Below, piece after piece: positions 1-11,596 of a stretch of DNA of 64,000 bases. Both the position numbers and the translations under genes were made by a program. Numbering within the stretch: position 1 is the first letter of the stretch; each line of letters opens with the position of its first letter. The notes under the pieces were generated by a model. The model was not told where the DNA came from. It worked only from the letters and a program-made list of their open reading frames with translations, and ran no database searches. Location of the stretch: NCBI GenBank assembly GCA_963682025.1, contig OY821517.1:108886794-108950793 (forward strand), given 5' to 3'. Origin of the DNA: Cordilura impudica. Lineage: Eukaryota > Arthropoda > Insecta > Diptera > Scathophagidae.

Positions 1-1271
1 AACAATTATCAGATTTTTCGCATTCCTACCCTGAAGCAAGGTGCATGTAGCTGCCCTTGAGAAGAAGATGGATTATCAAAATTAGATCTGGCAACACTTA
101 ACTATTGGCCTTGAACTTAGAATATCGTTTGGCAATTTTTCTTTTTAGCGATTTTTGATTTTACCCATTTTTGATTTTGAAGATTTTTTGGGCGATTTTC
201 ATTTTTTGAAATTTTCGGTTTTGGCGAATTTTTGATTTTGGCGATATATTTTCCACGACAAATCGCATTGATAACTAATGTACTTGTCAAAAGACTGTTG
301 CTTTCGTAGCACTTCATATAATATATATAGGAGGTGCCACGCCCACTAATCCCATCCCGCCCACTTTTTATTGGACTACTCACATTAATATCTGATGAAC
401 TCGTGCAAAATGTCGAGTCTTTCCCTTTTATAGAACACCATTTATTTGATATTAGATATCTACTTTGCATGGGCGGTGCTACGCCCACAGCTACGATCAC
501 GCCCATTTTTTGTTCGACTGATCATGCAAAGCCACAGTACTGACAGTACTCCAGATATATGGCATTAAATAGTTACTTTGCATGGGGAGTGCCACGACAT
601 TTTTTGTCCGACTACTCATACTATGATATGATGATGTCATGCAAACTGTCAAAGATTCCCTTTTTTGGTGCACCTGTTATATGAAACAAAGTTATATGAT
701 ACTTTGTATGGGGGATGCCACGCCCACTGCTACGATCATGCCCATTTTTTGTCTAACTAATCACATGAATAACTTATGGGCTCACACAAAGGCCCAAGAC
801 TCTCACTGTTACAGTAATCCTGATATATGGCATTTTATATTTACTTTTGTGGCAGACGCCATGCCTATTGGTCCGATACTGCCCATTTTTTGTCCGACTA
901 CTCACTTTAATAACAGGTGACACCAGACAAATTTGAAAAGCTCTCTATATCACAGTACTCGAGATATATAATATTGAATTAATACTTGTATGGGAGGTAC
1001 CACGCCCACTTGCCCGATCCAGCCCATTTACGGCGTAGCCACTAATATAAACAATATGTGACCTCACACAAATTTGCAAATACTCATACTACTCAATATA
1101 TGTATATTATATGTAAAAATATTTAAAAAATTAAAGCCTATAGCACTTCCCATATCCGCAGTAAGACTCTGTGAAAACTTCAGGAATATCAGATGGGTAA
1201 GTACGCAGCTTACCTCCTACAAACAAACAAACAAACAAATATTCATTACCTCTTTATAATATTAGTATAGA
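1..1271 (-). mobile_element. Non-autonomous Helitron, 5' part (3' end off window)
   Basis: Read on the minus strand, this begins TCTATACTAATATTATAAAG directly after a host A, the canonical Helitron 5' end. On the plus strand the terminal GA is at 1270-1271, followed by host T at 1272. A GTTTGTTTGTTTG run and then about seven degenerate units of roughly 140 bp follow, each with a GGGCGTGGYACC-type motif. The same sequence occurs in the opposite orientation at 53140-54480. The 1272 side is the 3' portion of a DINE-like copy (ATTTGCGACCTGC), so the Helitron appears to have inserted between A and T inside that repeat. The 3' end lies to the left of the window. Short open frames in the array are products of the repeats. 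Confidence 0.8.
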
Positions 1272-1481
1272 TTTGCGACCTGCAGTTTGATTACAAGGTT
1301 TACATCGATACACAGACGGACAGATTGACGGAAGCACGGACATCGCTAAATCGACTCAGAAAGTGATTTCGAGTTGATTGGTATAACAAAAAATGGGTTC
1401 ATGTCAAATATTTTTTGTAGTTACAAACAGCAGCACAAATTCATTATACCTACCCGAACCACATAGTGCTATATGGTATAA
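1272..1481 (+). mobile_element. DINE-like repeat, 3' fragment
   Basis: This matches the last 210 bp of the dominant repeat family: TTTGCGACCTGCAG, then ACACAGACGGACAG, AAATCGACTCAGAAAGTGATT, TTACAAACAGCAGCACAAA, and a degenerate end (CCACATAGTGCTATATGGTATAA). The 5' part is missing from the window because a Helitron interrupts it at 1271/1272. Confidence 0.8.
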
Positions 1482-1951
1482 ATATTGCACAGATTTTTTT
1501 CAAATTTGGTTTGTATAACCCAATTCTGCACACTTTTGGTACGACCACTCACATTAAGAACCGACTGAAGTGCAGAAAGTTTCAAGAATCTGGCCACCAT
1601 AGTGCTGCAGATATATGATGATATGTATTTACCTTAAATGGGAGGTGCCACGCCCACTGGTTTGATCACGCTCATATTTAGCCCTAATTCTCATATTAGT
1701 AATCTATATACTACTACAAAATTTTAGGACTCTAGCTGTCATAGAGCTGCAGATATGTGATTTTAAAAATTTTTTATATATGGGAGGTGCCACGCCTACT
1801 CGAAAAATTTAAAAACATAGACCCTATTTTTCCTTCGAATAGACAGTTGAATACAGTAAAAGTTTCAAGACGATCGGTCCAGTGGTGTAGTTTCCTATAA
1901 AGACAAACAAGCATACATACAAACATACATCCATTTTTCTATGTAGGAAGA
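1482..1951 (-). mobile_element. Degenerate Helitron-like array fragment
   Basis: Two degenerate units carry TGGGAGGTGCCACGCCYACT, like the units at 1-1271. The fragment ends in a run of CATACATACAAACATACAT. Read on the minus strand, a TCTTCCTACATAGAAAAATG start at 1951 resembles a Helitron 5' end. No 3' CTAG end is assigned. Family membership is inferred from unit similarity. Confidence 0.4.
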
Positions 1952-1960
1952 TATATAATA

Positions 1961-1977
1961 AAGGGTCCGCCATCTAA
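1961..1977 (+). repeat. Mariner left terminal inverted repeat
   Basis: AAGGGTCCGCCATCTAA is the inverted partner of 3255-3271, with two mismatches near the inner edge. This is the expected transposase binding and cleavage end. Confidence 0.8.
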
Positions 1978-2074
1978 TGTTTTTTTTTTCAACTAGTGCT
2001 TATTTCGTGAATGGTAACACATAGCTCATGTCTGATTTGACAGACATTTAGTTTTATCCTTCCGCTGAACGAAT

Positions 2075-3166
2075 ATGGTTGTGTATACGCTTGAACAACG
2101 CTGGGAAATATTGCGACATTACTTTGAAAATCATGGTAATGTTGCAGAATGTGTGCGAAAATTGCGTACGGATTTTGGAAGAAGAGAAGCACCGTCAGCT
2201 CCATATGTTCGTTATCTTGTGAAAAAAGTGAAAGAAACTGGCATCCGCATCGATAAACCAAAGCGTGAAAAGCCAAAAACAGTGCGTACACCCGAGAATA
2301 TTGCTGCTGTGGCAGAAAGTGTGCGTGAAGCGCCATCAACATCAATTCACCGTCGTTCTCAAGAATTGAACATTTCGAAGGCATCATTGAGGCGAATTTT
2401 GCATAAAGACCTTGGTGTGACGCCACACAAAGTCCAATTGTTTCAGGAGTTGAAGCCAACTGACCATCCAATGCGTTTTGCTTCGCTAAGTGGGCCTGCG
2501 ATCGACTTACAGAAGATGCCGATTTTGCCAAAAAAATCATCTTTTCAGATGAAGCTCATTATGATCTTGGCGGGTATGTAAACAAGCAAAATTGTCGCAT
2601 TTGGGGCACAGAAAACCCGCACGCATACATTGAAAAGCCGATATACCCAAAACTAGTCACTGTTTGGTGCGGATTTTGGTCCAGAAGCATAATTGGGCCA
2701 TTTTTCTTCGAAAATGAGCAAGGAGTGGCCGTTACATTCAATGGCGATCGTTATCGGGCCATGCTGAACGAATTTTTGTTCACAAAAATTGAAGAGGAGG
2801 ATACTGGCAATATTTGATTTGGTTTCAACCGGACGACGCTACGTGCCACACAGCCGAAGCTACACTCGATGTTTTGCGCCCTGTTTTTGAAGATCGCATT
2901 ATCAGCCGCAGAGCTGATGTCGTTTGGCCACATCGGAGCTGCGATTTGACACCGTTGGACTATTATTTGTGGGGTGCCCTCAAAGATAAGTATTACGCCA
3001 ATAAGCCAGAGACAATTGACGCTTTAAAGGACAATATTCGTGAAGCCATTGGTGAAATACAGCTGCACACCATCGATAATGTGCTTAAAAATTGGACCGA
3101 TCGTGTAGGCTACTGCATGGCCAGACGAGGCAGCCGTTTGAATGAAATTATTTTCCATTATTAACC
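2075..3166 (+). pseudogene. Mariner/Tc1-type transposase, frameshifted
   Basis: This is a DDD-type transposase of the insect group with an N-terminal DUF4817-like helix-turn-helix. Segment one (2075 to about 2481) starts MVVYTLEQRWEILRHYF and contains PENIAAVAESV, RRSQELNIS and ILHKDLGVTPHKVQL. A one-base loss near 2481 moves the frame. Segment two carries FAKWACDRL and IIFSDEAHYDLGGYVN (first catalytic Asp, codon 2548), then TVWCGFWSR. A second break near 2811-2820 looks like a 5-bp ATTTG duplication creating a TGA. Segment three has the second Asp (codon 2832) and the third in CDLTPLDYY (codon 2943), with about 36 residues between. It ends GSRLNEIIFHY. All three acidic residues are present, so inactivation is by frame only. 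The exact subfamily (maT-like or another) is not settled. Confidence 0.88.
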
Positions 3167-3254
3167 GGAAGGATTGTGCTTTCAAATAAAAAAAGAAATT
3201 TGAGATAATATTCAGTAGTTTTTTTTTTTGTATCATTTAAAAAAAAAAAAAAAG

Positions 3255-3271
3255 TTATTTGGCGGACCCTT
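3255..3271 (-). repeat. Mariner right terminal inverted repeat
   Basis: TTATTTGGCGGACCCTT is the reverse complement of AAGGGTCCGCCAAATAA. It pairs with 1961-1977 and marks the right end of the element. Confidence 0.8.
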
Positions 3272-3575
3272 CATAATTTAATAGTGAGATGGAAGAGATG
3301 TTGACGTATGTGTGATATCTTTAATATTAAATCAAACATACGTCATTTCCTGTTAATAAAATTTTTACATAGATATGTAATAAACATTATTTAAGCCTTT
3401 GCCGAAGAATGAAATATGAAATCATCATTCTTGAGTTATAGCTGAAAAAATGATCAAACCAACGTCGTAATAAGTAAAAAATATAAAAGGATGTTTAATT
3501 ATACTGGCCTAGTGCTTGCACACTGACTTGGACTTTCTAACCCCCCCCCCCAGTTCTAAAGTAAGTCTACGGAAA
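3272..3575. repeat. Mosaic dispersed repeat, locus 1
   Basis: This shares blocks with 8749-9115 and with 39500-40260: a GAAGAATGAAATATGAAATCATCA-like block, AGCTGAAAAA, then ACTGGCCTAGT...CTGACTTGGACTTTCT. An internal palindromic pair TGACGTATG/CATACGTCA spans 3302-3345. No coding signal. It is an uncharacterised repeat family defined here only by its three occurrences. Confidence 0.5.
3541..3551 (+). repeat. Poly-C tract
   Basis: Eleven consecutive C residues in AT-rich DNA, at the position where related copies read CTCACCCGCAG (9100) or CTCATCCTCCC (40240). Confidence 0.9.
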
Positions 3576-5914
3576 TATATTTTTATTAACTTAAGCTTTG
3601 TTAGACGAACAAATATTAAGGAACAACATTTTAACATATTTAATGGAAAATTTGAGAGAGTTGGAAATGTTCTCATTTGAATAAACTCGTAGTATGGTAA
3701 TACACCTTTGGTATGGTACACCTTTGAATAGTTTACCCTCTACTATTAACAAACTTAACAACGCCTCAATTTTCTCTAAAGCGATACAAGGTATCGTAAT
3801 TTTTCTATATTTATACATTAAAATTTCATTTTTATTTTATTTTAATTTGGTTTTTATTTCATAAAAATTAATATTTAATGCTTTTCGTATAGTAGTAAAT
3901 CGGTTTTTTTCTGTTTATTTTTTCGGTTTTTTTTTATTAAATTTAAATATTGAGATAATAGCTTTAATTTTCAATGTAAGTCATACATCATAATTCAATT
4001 GAAGATTTGACGTTTTACTCAGTGAGGTACCAAATTTGATAAATAAGTGAATAAATAAAAAATGCTAATATCTCAGTGTTACAAAATAAATTATAAAAAA
4101 CCGAGTAATTTTTATTTTTAATAAAATCTATAGATAGTAGTTTTATTTTCTATAAATAACTAGGCACTCTTTAAGAGAATACCCTTTTTTATTATCGCTT
4201 TCACTCAACATGTAATTTGTTTTATTTATTTCACTAAAACTGATTTGAATTGCTGGGAGCAAGACCGCGATTTCCGCATAAGGGCAGACTAAAATCTGTA
4301 TATCCACTCCACTTTCTCTAAGCAAAGGAATATACATATATATTTTAAGGGGTCGAGTGTTTTTTTTTTTTTTTGTAACTATTACAAACACACCTATTTG
4401 GAGGATATAAAAATATGACTGTTTGAACTATCATGTACAATAATTTAATTTTTATTGGTTTTAAATTAATATGATTCAAAAAAAAGTCGCAGTCTTGGCT
4501 GATAATGTAGGTAGTCGAAATATAAATGGGTGGAAACAAATCAATGGGCGTAACACCACTCATATGAAGCAAACATTAAGTATCATATGTCTAGAGTACT
4601 ATGATAGCCAGAGTACTGATAGTGCGTTAAATCCATAAATTATTAATGTCATAGCAATGTACTTTGGGGATGACTAGTATGAAAATAATAGCATAAAATA
4701 TTGATAACTTGTCTAGCATTTCAATTATTCAATATTTTTGTATTGGTTTAATTAGAACAACAAACTTACTTAAATCCTTACACTTTTGGCAAATCGAATA
4801 ATTTTAATATAGAATGACAACAACAACAAAAAGTCTTCTTAAATGCATGAGAATATTAAAGTACATTTATTAAAGGCAAAAAAGAAAAACTCATGAAAGG
4901 AAAAAATAACCAGGAGACGAGGAAGAACCATAGGATAAAAGCCAACAACTTCTATATGATGGTCAAGCTAAACAAAAGCAACAACAAGGAACTTAAATGT
5001 GAATTAACAAAAACAACACAACAACATAATGTACCCTTAAATAGAAAACACAGAAACACCAAAAAATATATATTAAAAAAATGCTTTTATCTTCCATTTA
5101 ACTGCAAGTTAAGTGAAAAGGCCTTCAAGCTTTTGCCATCACACATACAGACATAAAAACGAGAACTAAAATTAACATACATATCTATTTGTATTAGGGT
5201 TGTACTTGGGAAAGTTTTTTTTCAAAAAAATTTTTAGCTTTAAATTTAAATATATGCAAATGAAAGATTATATAGATACAAATTTAGAAACGTGCTTTAA
5301 AAATATAAAAATTTTCCTTATCCGTCTCTCAGTTGACTGCTGCATCAAATTTACATCCATTTTGATCGCTTGATTTTAGTTTTAATAATCGATTGAAGCA
5401 AACATCTTAAGTTAAGTTTACAGATAATGGAAGCAAAACAATTTGCACGCAGTGATTAAACACTTTTACACCGAAATCAATCAAAGCCGAGTGAATGACG
5501 TTAATGGCTTAAACGTATCAGTACTTAAGTTTCTAGAAGCTCCAATAGGAGCGTTGTAATTATAATAATTATATATACGTTAACTAAAATAAAAAGGATC
5601 AGTGCTTAAAACTGTTCATATTTGATAAAATCAGTATAACAGTGGTCTCCAAGTAATGAAAAACCTTTTATCGATAAAATTCCCAATATTCTTCAGAATA
5701 ACCCCTGTCTATATTCATTAAATTAGACAATAAAAACTTTAATACTAGCATCGAACATGAATGAATTTAACTAAATTTGAAAAAAAAAATAATTGTAACT
5801 TACTTCGAACTTCACGATTATCCTGAATTGTAACGATTAATTCAATTATTGTGAATTATCGTATTTGAATATCGTAAGCTTAGGTTACAATGTCATAAGC
5901 ATAGTCATATGAAA
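3576..5914. other. AT-rich stretch, nothing recognised
   Basis: Homopolymer-rich sequence with scattered short open frames, no protein motif, splice structure or repeat unit that I recognise. A short TGGGCGTAACACCACTCATATGAAG piece near 4550 resembles Helitron-array units. Confidence 0.5.
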
Positions 5915-6690
5915 AACAAGTAAGAAAATTATAGTCGGTCCAGACCGACTATACGATACCCTATACCATGCGTTTAGAAACCCTATCTCTTAGGCCCAAC
6001 TAACTGGACATAGAAAATAAGCAAAAACCAAATTTGAGTGGGATTTTTATTAATTTTTTTGGCTGCAGATATGAAAAAGTTCATATCGGATGCTATATCT
6101 GTATGGGTGCTAGGTCTAAAAATGGACCGATCCTGATCATGTTTGGTAAAGTCTTTTGTATTTTGCAAAAATATATATACAAACAAAATTTGAGAAGAAT
6201 TAGTGCAATATTTTTGTTTTTTAATAGATTTAAGTAAAGATCGGGAAGCAGCTCTATATGGGGCCAAAGGGATCATTTTTGGACTACTCATTAGTGGATG
6301 TAACGAACGCATATAAACCCAATTTGAGTAAGATCTATATGACAATTTGAATCTTATGGCAATTTATGTCGATTTCATAGGGGTAATTTGTATGGGGGCT
6401 GGGTCTGAACATGGACCGATTCTCACCAGTTTCAATATCATTCATCCCATGGCCGGTGAAAACTTACATACTAAATTTCATCAAAATATATTCATATTTG
6501 CGACCTACAGTTTGATTACAAACTTCACATGGACACACAGACGGACGGACGGACATTTTTAAATCAACTCAAAAAGTGATTCTGATTCGATCGGTATAAT
6601 TAAAGATGGGTCTAGGTCAAATATTTTTGGTTGTTACAATCAGCAGCACAAAGTCATTATACCCAAACCACATAGTGGTATAGGGTATAA
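5915..6690 (+). mobile_element. DINE-like repeat, full-length copy
   Basis: It starts ACAAGTAAGAAAATTATAG, followed by an AGTCGGTCCAGACCGACT near-palindrome and a subterminal ATACCCTATACCA. It ends with hairpin ACCACATAGTGGT and TGGTATAGGGTATAA. The two subterminal motifs are exact inverted complements. A GGAC microsatellite sits at about 6541. This is the architecture known for INE-1/DINE-1 (Helentron-derived) elements: subterminal inverted repeats, a GGAC/GTCC core and a terminal hairpin. No transposase is encoded. Confidence 0.8.
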
Positions 6691-8174
6691 ATAATGGCCA
6701 CCTTCACTTGGATTTTAACTTTAGAATGGTGAGCAACAATAAAGGATAATCTAAACTGAATTAAAATTAATCTTTGTATTTTATTTCTCAATAACCCCTA
6801 AACCCTACACTACCCAACATCACAATCCCATACTCTAACCACTGATTTATAATCTCACCTTCCATGAGAAATTATAAATAATTCAACCCCTTTTCCCTTC
6901 GCTCTGTACAACTGCAGAGGAATAATATTTTATTGGAGCAGCTCATTCCAGCATCACAGCTCGAAAACCCGACAACCCCTTCTGAGAATTGGCCACACCA
7001 ATAAAATACAAACGCAGTATAGTATTTTCAAATATAAAAAAATATTGCAAAACTTAATCAAAACGGCATTGTTGCATTCGCACTTTAATAATGAAGATCA
7101 ATTTAGATATACTTACTTAGAGTACATGATAATTTTTTCCGTTTTTTAAAAAATGGGAAAACACTCAAATTTTTTTCTTTTGTAAACTGAATAGGTTGAC
7201 AACAAACGGAATATATTATCTCGTCAACTCTTCAAATATGAATTTGAATAGAATTGAATAGTTGTAATTAATTTACCATTATACAAAAGCCAAAAAAAAA
7301 ATCGAAGTTAATGAAACTTATATTTCAATGTTTCACGGAAATAAATTATAAAATTTAGTTTGTGACTTTTGACTTCGTTAATTGTGTTACTTAGACATTT
7401 AGCTCTTAAAAGAAAATGTAAAAATTTTTGCTTTTACAAAAAAAATTATATATTATAGCTTTTGCAAAAAGTTTTATTTTATTGCTAGTAGCATCAACCC
7501 CAATTTTTTTTTTTTGTTAAGTAGCTTGAATTCCTGTTTATTTGAATCAAAAAAAAAAAAAAGAGTCACCAAAAGAGTCAAATTTATTTTAGCCCATACT
7601 TCCTTTTCATAGCACTTTAAAACTTTAAAGGACTTTCTGTTTTATGTTTTAGAAAAAATAAAAGCGGAAAATCACCTTTCCACCAGTTGCCCTTAAATAT
7701 TCCTAAAGATTTCTAGTAAAAACTTTTGGAAAAATATTTGCGAGCGGCCATTACATGCAGCTAAACATAATTTGATTTAATATTTCTAGCTTTTTATCAA
7801 TATCAATTCGAAAATTGTCTTTATATAAAAAAAAATAATCATTATTTTTATAAAAGCACAATATTTTTATAAAAAAAAAACACAATAAATATGAAATTAT
7901 AATAAATACTGGTCAAAAAAGAAAATAAATTAACTTTAACTTTAATGGTATTAGAAAGTTAATTACGATGTACAAGAGTCCGAAAATTGTTGTAAAATGT
8001 AACTATCTACTACTAGCGGATCACGTTCGTATTGTCACTGACACCCCTTTGGAATATTTTCGGGTTCAGTATTGTAAAATTTCCAAAGGGTATTTATTAC
8101 GTTCTCAGTCAAAACATTTAATTACAACTTTTACAGTTTTTCGTTATAGGAACAATTCTACAGAAAAATTGTAG
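6691..8174. other. AT-rich stretch, nothing recognised
   Basis: Long A/T tracts and low-complexity sequence. The short frame at 7968-8174 has no recognisable motif. No structural RNA or transposon end seen. Confidence 0.5.
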
Positions 8175-8737
8175 CCCATAGAATAAAAACAAAAAAAAAA
8201 TTATCATTAGGTCCAGGATATAGACCATTTTTAGTAAGGTCACTTATTTTTTGCAAAAACATATACAAAGCAAATTTGGGAAAAATCTGAGAAATATTTT
8301 TGTTTTTATATGGTTTATTTTGAGAATACTGATTAATGGATGTAATAAACGTCCACAAACCCAATTTGACCGCGATCTATAAGATAATTTGGATGTTAAG
8401 TCAATCTAAGTCCATCTCATATGGGTTATTTTTATGTGGACTTAATCTGTACATGAACCGATTTCACCAATTACAATAGAGTTCATCCTATGGCCAACAG
8501 AAGCTTGTGTAAAAAAAAATTAATCAAAATAGATTCATATTTGCGAGCTATAGCTTTACAAGGTTTACATGGATACACAGACGGATAAACGGACGGACAA
8601 ACATCGCTAAATCGAATCAGAAAGTGAGCCTAAGCTCGGTATTACAAAATATGGGTCTAGTCCAAATATTTTTGGTAGTTACAAACATCAACACAAAGTC
8701 ATTACATCCTGACAACATAGTGTTAAAGGGTGTAAAT
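8175..8737 (+). mobile_element. DINE-like repeat, degenerate copy
   Basis: The 5' 200 bp are missing. It aligns from the TTAGGTCCAGGATATAGACC region, through ATTAATGGATGTAATAAACG and CAGACGGATAAACGGACGGAC, to GTTACAAACATCAACACAAAGTC and a decayed end (CAACATAGTGTTAAAGGGTGTAA). It has diverged more than the other copies, so it is an older insertion. Confidence 0.7.
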
Positions 8738-9115
8738 TCTGATTTATGTTTGATTTAATATTAAAAATATCACTCATACGTGTGCATTTCTTTTACTCTA
8801 CTTATAAATAATAATCACACGTCCTGTTCTGCCATTCATAAAATTTATTTAGAAAAAGCGTTCAAATTAGACTTTTCTGAAGATTTCTATATGTTCAAAT
8901 TTTATTTGCTTAAGGTAATTGCTGAAGAATGAAGCGAGAAAGCATCAATGGTTCTCTATTTGTAGCTGAAAAACTAAGCAAACAAACGTCGAGATAACAA
9001 AATATATAAAAGCTCATAACTTGAAGTTTGGCCTGCCAATGCCCAACCGTTTAGAGGGTTTGCTATACTGGCCTGGTAATTTTACCCTGACTTGGAATTT
9101 CTCACCCGCAGAATG
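8738..9115. repeat. Mosaic dispersed repeat, locus 2
   Basis: The part at about 8749-8830 is the reverse complement of 39500-39560 (CACTCATACGT, TAAATAATAATCA). The following part (AAGAATGAAGCGAGAAAGCATCAATGG through CTGACTTGGAATTTCTCACCC) runs in the same orientation as 3390-3545 and 40070-40260. The changed relative orientation of blocks indicates a rearranged or composite repeat. Confidence 0.5.
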
Positions 9116-9727
9116 GCTGATGTACAGTGTAATAATTGGACTCTACGTATGGGAATAATCATGCCCTTTAATAATATTCTGTTCATATTTGACTCTATCA
9201 CCCATATAAGGAACCTATTGATGCATAAAATATTTCAAGGCTCTGACTATTATACTGGTACGATAATGTTCAATTTAGGTACTGCTCCTTTATTCAAATT
9301 TTTAGATTATCGTCATCATAGCATTTTATTTTTTAAGTTTGTTGCCATACTAGTAATGGAAAGTGGCCCACATTAGACTTATATTTCACAGTACCCTGAC
9401 TTTTTTGGTTTAACTACATCCCTCTAATATTCTAATCCACCCCATTTTTAACTCAGACTACACAATTTTACAGCTAATGGGTTAACACTAAATTTTACTG
9501 CTATCGTTCTCAAAGCACTCCAGGAATCTGACGACAAATATATACTTTTTTGTGATAGGTGCCATGTCCACAAATCAAAGCCAACATATGCTGCAAATAT
9601 AACGTTAATTTGGTCGTTGGTTCGTCAGTGTTGTTATCAGTAATAAATTTTATATAAACAGTCAAAATTTTAGGACATAAAGCCTACAATACTTTCCACA
9701 CTGTCCACTTGTTGAATTTAGAACATT
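9116..9727. repeat. Degenerate Helitron-array-like sequence
   Basis: Units with GTATGGGAATAATCATGCCC and GATAGGTGCCATGTCCAC weakly resemble the GGTGCCACGCCCAC units at 1-1951. No ends are visible. Confidence 0.3.
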
Positions 9728-10228
9728 GGATAGTAGTTTAGATACAATTTTTCAACAAGATCGGTCCAGATCTCACTGAGTTAGAGGGGATCAAACTTTG
9801 ACATTTTGGCCAAACAGGTGTTTTTTCTCATCCATGTAACTTATTACCTATTGTTCCTAGAAAATTTTCTCCCAAAGAGTTTAGACAGCTATTTCTTCAA
9901 TATTTCGGAAAAAAATACTTTAAAAAAAAAAAAAAATTGTAGACTTTTTTTTTGCTAAATTAAAACATTTTTTGCCTTTTTTTCAAAAAGGGCATTTTTT
10001 TTTCATAAGAAAGCTTAGGATTTTTCCTTTAAGAGCTTTTTGGTCGCTTAGTGGGATGGGAGTGGGATATCTATCAAAATAAATGTTTTGTAACTCAAGA
10101 CAACGGTTTTTCTATTTTTCACAAATGCACTATTTTGAATTTTTTCCGATTTGTGTCTAAAACCTTACAAATAAAACTTATACTGAGAAACTAGACAAAC
10201 TAAACTTTCCGAAGGTATGTAACATACC
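9728..10228 (+). repeat. Left 500-bp inverted arm
   Basis: Inverted counterpart of 11899-12398. It includes CAACAAGATCGGTCCAGATC, TTTTGGCCAAACAGGTG, a central A/T-tract segment, GATGGGAGTGGGATATC and an inner CCGAAGGTATGTAACATACC. The arms differ mainly at poly-A/T runs and scattered substitutions. Confidence 0.8.
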
Positions 10229-10817
10229 AAACCAAAATTTTGTACCCTCGATACTGTAATACTCAGAATATGTTAACCTCAGGAAAAAATCGCTTTTTTT
10301 CTATCGAAATGTTGAAAAAATATTATTTTTTATTTATTTTTAATAATAATTAAATTAATGGAAAATAATAATAATATTAAAAATAAAAAGAGAAATAATT
10401 TATTAAAATTTAATCTTAATTGCATTAGATCAATTTATATCATAACTATTTTTTATATTTAATTTATTGTAGCTGATGAAGTATTTAAGTCTTGTCACTT
10501 TTTAAATACCCAGTCTTTCATCCAGCTTTTTTTTCGCCTTTATTTAATGCGTTTTTTTTTTGTCAATCCTCTGGAAAGAAATCGCATTGAATAGAGGCAG
10601 AAAACTTTTTCAACTTGGGTCTTCCATCGACAAGCGGTATAAAAACATGGTATTGAGCGGTGCCATCGATTTTTACTGCAGCATCGAATCTGCCCTTCAG
10701 TGTTTTCAATGTTTCCTGATGATCCTCTTTGCTACTAAAAACTATTTTAGTTTCTTTACACTAACTCTTTGCCCAATGGAATAAAGCAGTCGCATCTAAG
10801 ATGCGATCTTGATGAGA

Positions 10818-11596
10818 TCACTGGAGGCTATACTTCGCTGCATTTCTTTTAAGGTTTGCTCCAATACCATCACATGCTCTTTTACCATGAGCAGTAGGAT
10901 GAAAATGCCACTCAGCTGGCATTCCAAAATCTTTTTCATGGGCCATAAGATTTGCCAAGCTACCTTTGTTCTTAAAATGTTGACGAGCTCCGTTCGAAAC
11001 GTAGTATACCTTCTTTACTGTAAATTTAGATTTTAGAAATTTTAGCATTCTCTTCTGGTACTCATAAACTGCAACGGTATCATGTTTTAAATCGACGGGT
11101 ATGCTTGCCATACTTTTGTGTTCCAGTTTTTCATCTTTCATGTACTAAATAACTACTGTGAATATAGTTGCTTGGTCGTTATTGAAGTGGAATGCTTGTA
11201 TGGCATCCTGAAGAACATATTTCTAGTTTTATGCGAAATCATATGAAATAACGAATTCACCAGACTTCAAATGTGCCTTCAAATCCTTGAAGAATGACCA
11301 TTGCTCTTTGACTAAAAAGTCATGGTTTCTCAAGTTTAGCAATCCTGTACACATTTCTTCCACAAAATCATCCACATTAAAATGAATGACCATTGCTCTT
11401 TGACTAAAAAGTCATGGTTTCTCAAGTTTAGCAATCCTGTACACATTTCTTCCACAAAATCATCCACATTTAAAATGATTGTTTTCAATGTGCATCTGTC
11501 AGTCTGAATCCAAGAATCAAATTTGACCTCCTCTATATATTCTCGATCTAAAGAGTTGATTAAATTTTCTTTGATGAATGAGGTTTTCGGGTACAT
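10818..11596 (-). pseudogene. Unassigned RNase H-like transposase fragment
   Basis: Minus-strand frames inside the long-TIR element. The 5' part (11336-11596) reads MYPKTSFIKENLINSL, KFDSWIQTDRCTLKT, VDDFVEEMCTGLLNLRNH, FLVKEQWSF. The 3' part (10818-11141) reads SIPVDLKHDTVAVYEYQ, KKVYYVSNGARQHFKNKGSL, HEKDFGMPAEWHFHPTAHGK and ACDGIGANLKRNAAKYSLQ. I recognise these as a protein type repeated in arthropod genomes, with a D/N-G-A...HFKN box and an HGKxACDGIG box that look like RNase H-fold catalytic surroundings. I cannot name the superfamily. Where the usual reading would be SDGA, this copy has SNGA, so a likely catalytic Asp is lost. A 92-bp out-of-frame duplication and stops also break it. 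Confidence 0.6.
11292..11470. repeat. 92-bp tandem duplication inside transposase
   Basis: GAATGACCATTGCTCTTTG starts at 11292 and again at 11384, followed by an essentially identical ~87 bp each time. Ninety-two is not a multiple of three, so the duplication shifts the frame (visible as the switch after LVKEQWSF). Confidence 0.92.

Larger units (their letters stand above)
1961..3271 (+). mobile_element. Mariner/Tc1-superfamily transposon, near full length
   Basis: This is a 1311-bp element with matching TIRs. The left end starts AAGGGTCCGCCA at 1961, and the right end finishes TGGCGGACCCTT at 3271. Left flank ...ATATAATA and right flank CATAATTT are consistent with, but do not prove, insertion at TA. 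The single transposase gene runs from 2075 to 3164. The element lies 10 bp from a Helitron-like terminus, in repeat-rich DNA. The length is typical for mariner elements, so it is essentially complete but disabled by frameshifts. Confidence 0.88.

Noticed and set aside
117..920. Frames at 117-506 and 639-920
   Set aside because: Inside the Helitron array. The 117-506 frame recurs at 53929-54357 because the DNA is repeated; Lys/Asn-rich with no domain.
1989..2540. 183-codon minus-strand frame across the mariner element
   Set aside because: Antisense shadow of the transposase, whose plus-strand motifs are unambiguous.
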